NCBI RefSeq assembly: GCF_004005855.1
Contig: NZ_SACL01000013.1
Coordinates: 1-64,000 of the forward strand
Origin: Rhodovarius crocodyli
Lineage (GTDB): Bacteria; Pseudomonadota; Alphaproteobacteria; Acetobacterales; Acetobacteraceae
Direction: 5' to 3'
Length of the DNA stretch: 64,000 nucleotides
Under the pieces are notes generated by a model. The model had not been told where the DNA came from. It saw only the letters and a list, made by a program, of their open reading frames with translations, and did not search any database. Position numbers and translations under genes: made by a program. Positions 35,044 through 42,810 of this stretch are shown here, piece after piece (position 1 is the stretch's first letter; each line of letters opens with the position of its first letter).

Positions 35044-35999
35044 CAGGCAGCCCTCCGGAACTTGGACAGGCTGCCACCCTTGAGCAGGTTGGACGGCAAC
35101 TGGCGGCCCACGATGCGCTGGGCGAGGGCCGCGGCTTCCAGCAGCGCCTCCAGGTCATAGCCGGTCTCGATGCCCATTTCCTGGCAGAGGAAGACCAGCT
35201 CCTCGGTCGCGATATTGCCCGGCGCGCCGGGGTGGCCCGCGAAGGGGCAGCCGCCGAGGCCCGCCACCGCTGCGTCGAACATCCGCACGCCCATCTTGAG
35301 GCCCGCATAGGCATTGGCGATGCCCAGGCCCCGCGTGTCGTGCAGGTGCAGCGCGATGCCGAGCTCGGGGTACTTGTCCTGCACCGCGCCCACCAGCCGC
35401 TCGATATGGGCGGGGTCGGCCCAGCCCATGCTGTCGGCCAGCGAGATCTTGCTGATCGCGCAGCCGGTGTCCTTGGCCACCTCGAAGGCATCGGCGATCA
35501 CGCGCATCGCGTCCGCCACCGTCACCTCGCCCTGGTAGTTGCAGCCGAAGGCCGCCTGCACCGAGATGCGGGTGATCGGCACGCCGGCCGCCTGGTGGGC
35601 CGCCACGTGCTCACGCTGGAACACCAGCTGCGCGGCGTGGTCCTTGTTCAGGTTCTTCTTCGTGAAGGCCTCGGAGGCCGTGACGGTGATGGAACTGTAG
35701 AGCGTCAGCCGATCGGCATAGGTCTTCGCGCGCTCCATCCCCTTCGCGTTGAACCACAGGGCGAAGTACTCGCAGCCCGGGCGCGGGGTGAAGCCGGCCA
35801 CCACGTCCTCGGCATCGGCCCAGCCGGGCACGATCTTGGGGTTCACGAAGCTCGCCACCTGGATGCGCGGGGCGCCAGTGGCCGAGAGCGCGTCGATCAG
35901 CGCGATCTTGTCGCTGGTCGGGATCGGCCCCTTTTCGATCTGGAAGCCCTCACGGGGCCCCTCCTCCGTGATCTCGACGCGGTTGGGCAGGTCGGTCAT
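35043..35999 (-). CDS. Hydroxymethylglutaryl-CoA lyase
   Basis: A 318-residue TIM-barrel lyase of the HMGL-like family. It starts with RVEITEEGPREGFQIEKG (metal and catalytic residues), has FGCNYQGEVTV and LADSMGWADP, and holds the active-site cysteine loop GLGGCPFAGHPGAPGN near residue 235. It cleaves HMG-CoA, or a near analogue, to acetyl-CoA and acetoacetate. The ATG at 35999 has GAGGAG upstream; a start five codons earlier lies too close to the previous stop. The operon order is receptor, lyase, CoA-transferase, receptor, carbonic anhydrase-like. Confidence 0.92.
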   Translation of the reverse strand: MTDLPNRVEITEEGPREGFQIEKGPIPTSDKIALIDALSATGAPRIQVASFVNPKIVPGWADAEDVVAGFTPRPGCEYFALWFNAKGMERAKTYADRLTLYSSITVTASEAFTKKNLNKDHAAQLVFQREHVAAHQAAGVPITRISVQAAFGCNYQGEVTVADAMRVIADAFEVAKDTGCAISKISLADSMGWADPAHIERLVGAVQDKYPELGIALHLHDTRGLGIANAYAGLKMGVRMFDAAVAGLGGCPFAGHPGAPGNIATEELVFLCQEMGIETGYDLEALLEAAALAQRIVGRQLPSNLLKGGSLSKFRRAA

Positions 36000-36010
36000 C
36001 GGTCTACTCC

Positions 36011-36976
36011 TCATTGCGGCCGGATGCCGGCCTCACGCAGAACGGTTTCCCAGCGGGTCATCTCGGCCGAGACATAGCGCGCGGCCTCCGGGACGGGATT
36101 GGCGATCAGCCGCTCGGCGCCGAGCTCGGTCAGCCGGCGTGCCAGGGCGGGTTCGCGGATGGCGGCCTGGACGGCCTGCTGCACGCGGCCCAGCACGGCC
36201 TCGGGCGTGCCCTTGGGCGCGAACAGGCATTGCCAGACGCTGAAGGTGGCGGCGGGGTAGCCTGCCTCCCCGATCGTCGGCACATCGGGCATCACGGCGC
36301 TGCGCTGCGCGGAGGAGACGGCCAGCGCCCGCGCCTGCCCGCCCTGGGCCAGCGGAAAGGCGCTGAAGCCCGCGTCGTACAGCACGTCCAACCGGCCGGA
36401 GATCACGTCCTGCGCCGCGGGGCCCGAGCCGCGATAGGGCACGTCCTGCATCTGGATGCCCGCCGCGCGCAGCAGCAGCAGCGTGACCAGCTGCAGCACG
36501 CCGCCGGTGCCGGTGGTGGCATAGCTCAGCTTCTCGGGGTCGGCCTTGGCGGCGGCAACCAGCCCGGCCACGTCGCGATAGGGCGCGCTGTTGGGCACCA
36601 GCAGCACCATCGGGCTCTCGGCCACGATGGTGATGGGCAGCAGGTCGGTCGCGGGGTCGTAGTCCAGCCGGGCATACAGCGCGCGGTTCACCGCATGGCC
36701 CGTGTTGCTGAACAGCAGCGTGTGGCCATCGGTCGCGCGCGCCACGGCACCCGCGCCGATATTGCCGCCGGCCCCCGTGCGGTTCTCCACCACCACGCGC
36801 TGGGGCAGGTTCTGGGACATGCCCTCGGCGACGAGCCGCGCGATCACGTCCGTGGCGCCGCCCGCCGCATAGGGAACCACGAGCTTGATGGGCTGGTTCG
36901 GCCAGGCCTGCGCGCGGGCTGCCGCCGGCAGCAGGAACGGGGTGGCGAGCAAGGCCCGGCGGGCGATCTGGGGCAT
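36011..36976 (-). CDS. Tripartite tricarboxylate transporter receptor (Bug/TctC family)
   Basis: A 321-residue periplasmic binding protein with a signal peptide (RRALLATPFLLPAAARAQ). QPIKLVVPYAAGGATDVIARL and VVENRTGAGGNIGAGAVA are the family blocks. It is the first gene of the minus-strand catabolic operon, facing the IclR regulator across an 83-bp gap that holds two palindromes. The second Bug receptor of the operon at 32945 is clearly different in sequence, so the two may bind different acids. Confidence 0.93.
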   Translation of the reverse strand: MPQIARRALLATPFLLPAAARAQAWPNQPIKLVVPYAAGGATDVIARLVAEGMSQNLPQRVVVENRTGAGGNIGAGAVARATDGHTLLFSNTGHAVNRALYARLDYDPATDLLPITIVAESPMVLLVPNSAPYRDVAGLVAAAKADPEKLSYATTGTGGVLQLVTLLLLRAAGIQMQDVPYRGSGPAAQDVISGRLDVLYDAGFSAFPLAQGGQARALAVSSAQRSAVMPDVPTIGEAGYPAATFSVWQCLFAPKGTPEAVLGRVQQAVQAAIREPALARRLTELGAERLIANPVPEAARYVSAEMTRWETVLREAGIRPQ

Positions 36977-36994
36977 GGCGTTTCCTCGGCTAAT

Positions 36995-37013
36995 TTTTCT
37001 GTTGTTCAGAAAA
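36995..37013. promoter_or_regulatory. Operator palindrome 1 (IclR-type)
   Basis: TTTTCTG-TTGTT-CAGAAAA is a perfect inverted repeat with 7-bp arms in the divergent gap. Its centre is 20 bp from that of the next palindrome, which shares the core TTCTG-N5-CAGAA. Confidence 0.7.
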
Positions 37014-37016
37014 TTA

Positions 37017-37031
37017 TTCTGCTAGACAGAA
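37017..37031. promoter_or_regulatory. Operator palindrome 2 (IclR-type)
   Basis: TTCTG-CTAGA-CAGAA repeats the core of the palindrome at 36995-37013 two helical turns away, 29 bp before the regulator start. A third weaker dyad, AGTCT-N6-AGACT, overlaps at 37031-37046. The arrangement fits a dimer-of-dimers IclR protein that controls itself and the operon. Confidence 0.68.
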
Positions 37032-37059
37032 GTCTAATAGAAGACTGTCCAAGAGGTCA

Positions 37060-37770
37060 ATGTCCGACACTCCCGCCCGCAAGCGCGGCCGCCCACCCGC
37101 CGAGATCGCCCCCGAACAGCGGGTGGAGGCCGTGGAGCGCGCCCTGTCGCTGCTCGACGCCTTCTCCCTGGAAGCCCCCCGGCTGACGCTGGCCGACCTC
37201 GCGCGCCGCACCGGCTTCTACCCCAGCACCATCCTGCGCCTCGCGGCCTCGCTGGAACGCTTCGGCTATCTGCTGCGCGGAGCGGACGGGCTGTTCCGCC
37301 TGGGGCCCGCCACGCTGCGGCTGGGCATGCAGTACCAGGCGGGCTTCGACCTGGCGGAACACATGCGCCCTGCCCTCGCCCGCCTCTCCGCCGCGACCGG
37401 CGAGACGGCGGCCTTCTATGTGCGGGAGGGCGGGGACCGCATCTGCCTGTTCCGGCACGAGGCGCTGCGCACCATCCGCCACAGCGTGCCCGAGGGCGCG
37501 GTGCTGCCGCTCGACCGGGGCGCCAGCGGCCATGTGCTGCGGGCCGAGGGCGGGGGCGTCGTGCTCTCGATGGGTGAGCGCGATGCGGAGACCGCCTCCC
37601 TCGCCTGCCCGGTCTTCGCGGCGGCCGGGCGCTTCCTGGGCGCGCTGGGGGTGGCGGGCCCCATGGGCCGCTTCAGCGAGGCGGAGCGCGCGCGGATCAC
37701 GCCCCTGCTCGAACAATCCGCGGCCGAGCTGTCCCGCGCGCTGGGTGCGGCCCGGCATCGCGTTGCCTAA
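37060..37770 (+). CDS. IclR-family transcriptional regulator
   Basis: A 236-residue regulator. The N-terminal winged helix-turn-helix is VERALSLLDAFSLEAPRLTL then ADLARRTGFYPSTILRLAAS. The C-terminal effector domain has ETAAFYVREGGDRICLFRHE and LPLDRGASGHVLRAEGGG, with SLACPVFAAAGRFLGALGVAG. IclR proteins usually repress a divergent catabolic operon until an organic acid binds. The ATG has AAGAGG just upstream. The most likely target is the CoA-transferase/lyase operon on the other strand. Confidence 0.93.
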   Translation: MSDTPARKRGRPPAEIAPEQRVEAVERALSLLDAFSLEAPRLTLADLARRTGFYPSTILRLAASLERFGYLLRGADGLFRLGPATLRLGMQYQAGFDLAEHMRPALARLSAATGETAAFYVREGGDRICLFRHEALRTIRHSVPEGAVLPLDRGASGHVLRAEGGGVVLSMGERDAETASLACPVFAAAGRFLGALGVAGPMGRFSEAERARITPLLEQSAAELSRALGAARHRVA

Positions 37771-37797
37771 GCAAGGGGCGCGTGGGAAAAGCCGGGC

Positions 37798-38787
37798 ATG
37801 ATCCTCATCACGGGCGCTGCCGGCTTCATCGGCTCCAACATCGTGGCCGAGCTGAACGAGCAGGGCCGCACCGACCTCGTGCTGTGCGACCTGCTGCGCC
37901 AGGGCAGCAAGTGGCACAACCTGCGCAAGCGCGCCTTCGTGGACATCGTGCCCCCGCCCGAGCTGGCGGCCTGGCTGCGTGGCCCCGCCGCGCAGAAGAT
38001 CACGGCCGTGGTGCACATGGGCGCCAATTCCTCGACCATGGCCACCGACGGCGACGAGATCATGCAGCGGAACTTCCGCTTCTCGAACATGCTGCTGGAC
38101 TGGACGGCGGAACGCGCCATCCCGTTCATCTACGCCTCCTCCGCCGCGACCTATGGCGAGGGCGAGGAAGGCTATGACGACAATGCCGATTTCGAGCATC
38201 TGAAGCGCCTGCGCCCGCTCAACCTCTATGGCTGGAGCAAGCACATCTTCGACCAGGCGGTGGTGGAGCGCCGCAAGCGCGGGGAGGCCATGCCCCCGCT
38301 CTGCGTCGGGCTCAAGTTCTTCAACGTCTATGGCCCGAACGAGCAGCACAAGGGCGCGATGCAGTCGGTGGTCAGCAAGATCTTCCGCAGCATCACCGAG
38401 GGCGAACAGGTGCGCCTGTTCCGCAGCCACCGCCCGGAATACGCCGATGGCGAGCAGATGCGCGACTTCGTCTATGTGCGCGATATCTGCCGGGTCATCA
38501 CGCATCTGCTGGCGCGGCGCGAGGGCTTCGGCCTGTTCAACGTGGGCTCGGGCGAGGCACGGACCTGGCTTGACCTGGCGCGCGCCGTCTTCGCCGCGAT
38601 GGAACGCGAGGCCTCGATCGATTTCATCGACATGCCGCAGGAACTGCGCGCCAAGTACCAGTACTATACCAAGGCCGACATCACCCGGCTGCGCGGCTTC
38701 GGCTACAACGCGCCCATGCAGTCGCTGGAGGCGGGCGTCACCGACTATGTGCGCCACTTCCTGAGTCAGGCGGACAGCTATCGCTGA
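37798..38787 (+). CDS. hldD: ADP-glyceromanno-heptose 6-epimerase
   Basis: A 329-residue short-chain dehydrogenase/epimerase: ITGAAGFIGSNIVAEL is the NAD(P) loop, SSAATYG the catalytic Ser/Thr region and YGWSKHIFDQ the YxxxK motif. HMGANSSTMATDGDEIM and LKFFNVYGPNEQHKGAMQSV are the HldD-specific blocks. It converts ADP-D-glycero-D-manno-heptose to the L-glycero form, used in LPS core or in heptose-containing glycans. With the GmhA-like SIS protein it hints at a heptose in the surface polymer. HldE and GmhB are not in the window. Confidence 0.93.
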   Translation: MILITGAAGFIGSNIVAELNEQGRTDLVLCDLLRQGSKWHNLRKRAFVDIVPPPELAAWLRGPAAQKITAVVHMGANSSTMATDGDEIMQRNFRFSNMLLDWTAERAIPFIYASSAATYGEGEEGYDDNADFEHLKRLRPLNLYGWSKHIFDQAVVERRKRGEAMPPLCVGLKFFNVYGPNEQHKGAMQSVVSKIFRSITEGEQVRLFRSHRPEYADGEQMRDFVYVRDICRVITHLLARREGFGLFNVGSGEARTWLDLARAVFAAMEREASIDFIDMPQELRAKYQYYTKADITRLRGFGYNAPMQSLEAGVTDYVRHFLSQADSYR

Positions 38788-38806
38788 GGGTTTCGCCGCG
38801 GGTCGG

Positions 38807-38848
38807 CCTCCACAGGTTGCCCTCCGCAGGTTGCCCTCCACAGCTTGA
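38807..38848. repeat. 14-bp tandem repeat, 3 imperfect units
   Basis: Three adjacent units of the form CCTCCACAGGTTGC at 38807, 38821 and 38835; the second has one change and the third ends CAGCTTGA. It lies in the gap before the HAD gene and has no known role. Confidence 0.65.
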
Positions 38849-38901
38849 ATGATGCGGTGCCGCACCGCCGGTGCTAAGTCAGGGGTGTTGAGGAGATACC
38901 G

Positions 38902-39285
38902 ATGACGCGGCTGGTGATCGACCTGGATGGAACCCTCACCATCGACGACCCGGCGGTTTCCTACAGCGACAAGCTGCCCAACATCCCCGTTGTTGCCCGG
39001 CTGCGCGAATACAAGGCCCAGGGCTTCGAGATCGTCATCCACACCGCGCGCAACATGCGCACCCACAAGAACAATGTGGGCCTCATCAACGCCCATACCC
39101 TGCCGGTCATCATCGACTGGCTGCGCCGGCACGACATCCCCTATGACGAGATCCATGTCGGCAAGCCCTGGTCCGGCCATGACGGCTTCTATGTGGACGA
39201 CAAGGCACTGCGCCCGGATGAGTTCGCGGCGCTTCCCTACCCCGAGATCGGCCGCCTGCTGAAGCTGGGGCGCAACGCGGTATGA
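38902..39285 (+). CDS. Small HAD-family protein (capsule-type phosphatase-like)
   Basis: A 127-residue minimal HAD fold. LVIDLDGTLTIDD is the DxDGT nucleophile motif at residues 4-16, FEIVIHTARNMRT supplies the second-motif Thr, and VGKPWSGHDGFYVDDKALRP holds the Lys and the acidic motif. It has no cap domain. Such small HAD proteins occur in capsule clusters beside nucleotidyltransferases; a sugar phosphate is the likely substrate. GAGGAG precedes the ATG. The stop overlaps the next start by 4 bp. Confidence 0.8.
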   Translation: MTRLVIDLDGTLTIDDPAVSYSDKLPNIPVVARLREYKAQGFEIVIHTARNMRTHKNNVGLINAHTLPVIIDWLRRHDIPYDEIHVGKPWSGHDGFYVDDKALRPDEFAALPYPEIGRLLKLGRNAV

Positions 39286-40874
39286 CCCCGCAGCCGGTCA
39301 GCCTCATCACCTCCGCCGCCTATGTGAACGCGGAGCTGAGCGCCGAATTCGGCCAGCTTCCGCCGAGCTTCCTGCCCTTCGGCCACAAGCGCCTGCTGGC
39401 ACCGCAGATCGCGAGCCTGCAGCGCCCCGGCCGGCGCCTCATCGTCACGCTGCCCCAGAGCTTCAGCCCGGACGAATGGGACCGCGCGGCCCTGGAGCAG
39501 GAGGGTGTCGAGACGCTCTCGATTCCCGATGACCTGAGCCTGGGCGAGAGCATCACCCATGCGCTGACGCTGGCCGATGCACGCGGGCCCGTCAGCATCC
39601 TGCACGGGGATACGCTGTTCCTCGACCCCCTTCCCGAAGGCGAGGACGAGGTGGCGGTCGCCACCACCTCCGACGCCTATCTGTGGGGGGCGGTGGGCAC
39701 CGAGGGCCAGGGCTTCGTCAGCCGCCGGCCCGATGTCACGGCGCGGGAACAGCAGGTGCTGGCGGGCTGGTTCTCCTTCTCCTCGGCGCCGGCGCTGCTG
39801 CGGGCCCTGACGCGCGCGCGCGGCCGTTTCCTGGCGGCGCTCGACCTCTATGCGGCCGAGCGCCCGCTGGCCTTCCGCCAGGTGAGCAACTGGCTGGATT
39901 TCGGCCACCTGCAGACCTTCTACCGCGCCCGCGCCCGCGCCAGCACCGCACGCGCCTTCAACTCGCTCGCGGTGGGGCGGCACTCCGTCCTCAAGACCGG
40001 CGAGAAGGCTGACAAGCTGGCCGCGGAGGCCGACTGGTTCGACACCATCCCCCCGCCGCTGCGCCAATACACCCCGGCCTTCCTGGGCCGCGAGGCCGGC
40101 GGCTATCGCATCGGCTACCTGTTCAGCCCCACCCTGCATGAGCTGTTCGTGTTCGGCCGGCTGGAGGCGCCCGCCTGGCGGCGGGTGATGGAGGGCTGCT
40201 TCGATTTCCTGCGGGCCGCCGAGCAGCTGGGCCGCGAGGCGGCCGCCCGCGAGGTGCCGCCCGATGCGCTGGACATCCTGGCCCTGGGCAAGACCGAGGC
40301 GCGCCTGGCCCAATGGGCCCGCGAGACGGGGCAGGACCTTGACGCGGAATGGACCAGCGCCGGCCGGCGCCTGCCCTCTCTGCGGCGCATCGCGGCCGAG
40401 ACGGCGCGCATCGCGGCGGCCACCGCGCCCATCCCCGGCGTGATGCACGGCGATCTCTGCTTCCCCAACACCTTCTTCGATTTCCGCGAGCAGCAGATCA
40501 AGGTGATCGACCCGCGCGGCAGCATGCAGGACGGCCGGCACAGCGTGCATGGCGACCTGCGCTATGACCTGGCCAAGCTGAACCACTCGCTGGAAGGCTA
40601 TGACCTGATCCTCGCCGGGCGCTACCGGCTGGAGGATACGGGCGGGCACGACCTGACGCTGCATCTCTCGCGTGAGGGAGCGGCGGCCTTCCTGCCGGAG
40701 GTCGCGGCGGAGTTCGATCTGCGCGGGCGCCGTACATCGGATGCCGGCACCCGGGCGCTGACGGTGCAGCTGTTCCTGTCCATGCTGCCGCTGCATGCGG
40801 ACCGGCCGGACCGCCAGCGCGCCTTTCTGGCCAATGCGCTCAGGCTCTATGCCGGGATGGAGGCAAGCCCTTGA
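39282..40874 (+). CDS. Fusion: nucleotidyltransferase-like N-terminus and phosphotransferase (APH-like) C-terminus
   Basis: A 530-residue protein. Residues ~1-240 look like a sugar nucleotidyltransferase (FLPFGHKRLLAPQIASLQ, VSILHGDTLFLDPLPEG, FGHLQTFYRARARASTARAF). From ~250 to the end it is kinase-like: VLKTGEKADKLAAEADWFD, then GVMHGDLCFPNTFFDF (HGDxxxxN catalytic loop) and IKVIDPRGSMQDG (metal-binding Asp). It may phosphorylate a sugar and process it in one chain. A degenerate first domain is possible, as the usual N-terminal GxGxR is not clear. It sits between the small HAD gene and the nucleotidyltransferase gene with 4-bp overlaps. Confidence 0.68.
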   Translation: MTPQPVSLITSAAYVNAELSAEFGQLPPSFLPFGHKRLLAPQIASLQRPGRRLIVTLPQSFSPDEWDRAALEQEGVETLSIPDDLSLGESITHALTLADARGPVSILHGDTLFLDPLPEGEDEVAVATTSDAYLWGAVGTEGQGFVSRRPDVTAREQQVLAGWFSFSSAPALLRALTRARGRFLAALDLYAAERPLAFRQVSNWLDFGHLQTFYRARARASTARAFNSLAVGRHSVLKTGEKADKLAAEADWFDTIPPPLRQYTPAFLGREAGGYRIGYLFSPTLHELFVFGRLEAPAWRRVMEGCFDFLRAAEQLGREAAAREVPPDALDILALGKTEARLAQWARETGQDLDAEWTSAGRRLPSLRRIAAETARIAAATAPIPGVMHGDLCFPNTFFDFREQQIKVIDPRGSMQDGRHSVHGDLRYDLAKLNHSLEGYDLILAGRYRLEDTGGHDLTLHLSREGAAAFLPEVAAEFDLRGRRTSDAGTRALTVQLFLSMLPLHADRPDRQRAFLANALRLYAGMEASP

Positions 40875-41605
40875 TCATCTTCCCCATGGCCGGCCTCAGC
40901 AGCCGCTTCACCCGCGCGGGCTATGACCGGCCGAAATGGCAGTTGCCGCTGGCCGGCCGCCCCCTGCTCGACTGGTCGCTCCTGGGCTTCCGCTCGATGT
41001 TCGAGAGCGAGACCTTCCTGCTCATCCATCTGGACCAGCCGGGGGTGGCCGATTTCGTGCGGGAACGCGCGGCCGCCATCGGCATCCGCCGCCCGCTGCT
41101 GGTGCCGCTGGCCGAGCCCACGCGCGGCCAGGCGGAAACGGTGCTGCTGGGCCTGGATGCCGCGGGCGCCGGCCCGGCCGAGGAAGTGACGATCTTCAAC
41201 ATCGACACCATCCGCCCGGGCGTGACCCGCCCTGCCCTGTTCGACAGCTGCGACGGCTGGCTGGAATGCTTCGAGGGCGAGGGCGACCACTGGTCCTTCG
41301 TGCGCCCCGGGCCGGATTTCTCGGCGGTGCAGGTGACGGAGAAGCTGCGCATCTCCTCCCTGTGCTGCAGCGGCCTGTATCATTTCCGCAGCAGCGCGCT
41401 GTTCCGCGAGGCCTATGCCCGGGAACTGGCCGCGCCCAGCAAGAACGAGCTGTATGTGGCGCCCATGTACCAGCACATGATCGCGGCCGGGCAGGACATC
41501 CGCTACGGCGTCGTGCCGACTGAACAGATCTTCTTCAGCGGCACGCCCGCCGAGTATGAGGACCTGAAGCGACGCGAGGACGAGCTGGTCGCGGCCTTCG
41601 CCTGA
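40871..41605 (+). CDS. Sugar nucleotidyltransferase (capsule type)
   Basis: A 244-residue protein. The start IIFPMAGLSSRFTRAGYDRP then KWQLPLAGRPLL is the nucleotide-binding signature of NTP-transferases, and VTIFNIDTIRPG is the metal-binding segment. It activates a sugar phosphate to an NDP-sugar. The TTG at 40871, overlapping the upstream stop (TTGA), is preferred because the conserved block begins at residue 2; an ATG five codons later would cut it. It ends back-to-back with the tadA stop. Confidence 0.82.
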   Translation: MIIFPMAGLSSRFTRAGYDRPKWQLPLAGRPLLDWSLLGFRSMFESETFLLIHLDQPGVADFVRERAAAIGIRRPLLVPLAEPTRGQAETVLLGLDAAGAGPAEEVTIFNIDTIRPGVTRPALFDSCDGWLECFEGEGDHWSFVRPGPDFSAVQVTEKLRISSLCCSGLYHFRSSALFREAYARELAAPSKNELYVAPMYQHMIAAGQDIRYGVVPTEQIFFSGTPAEYEDLKRREDELVAAFA

Positions 41606-42049
41606 TCAGCGGCGGGCCGCGAAGAAGTCGCGCAGCAGCCCGGCCGCCTCGGTCTCGTTGATGCCGCCCACCACCTCGGGGGCATGGTTGCATTGCGGGT
41701 GGCTGAACACGCGCGCGCCATGCTCGGTGCCGCCTCCCTTGGGGTCATAGGCGCCGAAGACGACCTTGCGCAGCCGGAACAGGCTGGCGCCCTGGGCGCA
41801 CATGGCGCAGGGCTCCAGCGTCACGGTCAGGGTGCAGCCGGCCAGGTGCTTCCCGCCCAGGGCGCGGGCAGCCGCGCGCATGGCCAGCATCTCGGCATGG
41901 GCGGAGGGGTCGCCCAGCTCCTCCACGCGATTCCCGGCCCGCGCCAGCAGGGCGCCGCGCGCGTCGGTCACGACGGCGCCGACCGGCACCTCGCCGCGCG
42001 CGGCGGCCTCGCGGGCCTCCTCCAGCGCCATTTCCATCGGGGAAACCAT
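41606..42049 (-). CDS. tadA: tRNA-specific adenosine deaminase
   Basis: A 147-residue cytidine-deaminase-fold enzyme. SAHAEMLAMRAA gives the zinc His and catalytic Glu, and TLEPCAMCAQGAS gives the two zinc cysteines. AREAAARGEVPVGAVV is the usual TadA start region. It converts A34 to inosine in tRNA-Arg(ACG). I chose the ATG at 42049; ATG at 42037 is also plausible and a longer frame is not. It is divergent from the amidotransferase gene with only 44 bp between starts. Confidence 0.9.
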   Translation of the reverse strand: MVSPMEMALEEAREAAARGEVPVGAVVTDARGALLARAGNRVEELGDPSAHAEMLAMRAAARALGGKHLAGCTLTVTLEPCAMCAQGASLFRLRKVVFGAYDPKGGGTEHGARVFSHPQCNHAPEVVGGINETEAAGLLRDFFAARR

Positions 42050-42093
42050 GCACGCAACTTGCCGTGCGGGGCCTGTCAGGTCTAGCAAGCGCC

Positions 42094-42810
42094 ATGAGAA
42101 CTCGCCCCGTCATTGGCCTGACCCTGGATGCTGAGGAGCCAGGCGGCTACTCCAAGCTGCCCTGGTACGCGCTGCGCCAGAACTATTTTTCGGCCGTGGC
42201 CGAGGCCGGGGGCCTGCCCATCGCCCTGCCGCATGACCCGGAACGGGCCGCCGAATACCTGCACCTCATCGACGGGCTGCTGGTCACCGGCGGCGCCTTC
42301 GACGTGGACCCCGCGCTGTACGGCGACGCCAGCCAGCATGAGACCGTGAGCCTGAAGCCCGGCCGGACGGAGTTCGAGCTGGCCATCACCCGCGCGGCGC
42401 TCAAGGCCGACAAGGCCGTTCTGGGCATCTGCGGCGGCGAGCAGCTGCTGGCGGTGGCCTTTGGCGGCACGCTGATCCAGCACATCCCGGACGCGGTGCC
42501 GAACGCCCTGCCCCATGAACAGCCCAACCCGCGCACCGAGCCCGGCCATGCCGTGGCCATCACGCCCGGCACGCGGCTGGCCGCGATCGTGGGCGAGGGC
42601 CCGATGCATGTGAACAGCGCCCACCACCAGGCTGTGGCCACCCCGGGGCCCGGGGCCGTGGTGAATGCCGTGGCGCCCGATGGCGTCATCGAGGGGCTGG
42701 AGCATCCCGGCCACCGCTTCGCGCTCGGCGTGCAATGGCACCCCGAATACAAGGTCGACCGCCAGGACCTGACCATCCTGCGCGCCTTCGTGGAGGCCGC
42801 CCGTGGCTGA
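42094..42810 (+). CDS. Class I glutamine amidotransferase-like (peptidase C26) protein
   Basis: A 238-residue protein of the gamma-glutamyl-GABA hydrolase group. The nucleophile Cys lies in LGICGGEQLLAVAFGG and the catalytic His/Glu in GVQWHPEYKVD. VNSAHHQAV is a further family block. It probably cleaves a gamma-glutamyl amide. The ATG at 42094 is the natural start; the frame extends upstream but overlaps the tadA leader. Its stop overlaps the pseudouridine synthase start by 8 bp. Some capsule pathways use C26 enzymes, but the neighbours here are RNA genes, so a link to glycans is not claimed. Confidence 0.85.
   Translation: MRTRPVIGLTLDAEEPGGYSKLPWYALRQNYFSAVAEAGGLPIALPHDPERAAEYLHLIDGLLVTGGAFDVDPALYGDASQHETVSLKPGRTEFELAITRAALKADKAVLGICGGEQLLAVAFGGTLIQHIPDAVPNALPHEQPNPRTEPGHAVAITPGTRLAAIVGEGPMHVNSAHHQAVATPGPGAVVNAVAPDGVIEGLEHPGHRFALGVQWHPEYKVDRQDLTILRAFVEAARG

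Noticed and set aside
37057-39180. A 707-codon open frame on the minus strand
   Set aside because: It runs antisense through the IclR and HldD genes, has low-complexity composition and no family resemblance; long antisense frames are expected at this GC content.
42094-42810. Amidotransferase as part of a phosphoramidate-type capsule modification
   Set aside because: It is a general gamma-glutamyl hydrolase-type protein set among RNA-modification genes; no glutamine kinase or cytidylyltransferase partner of that pathway is recognisable.
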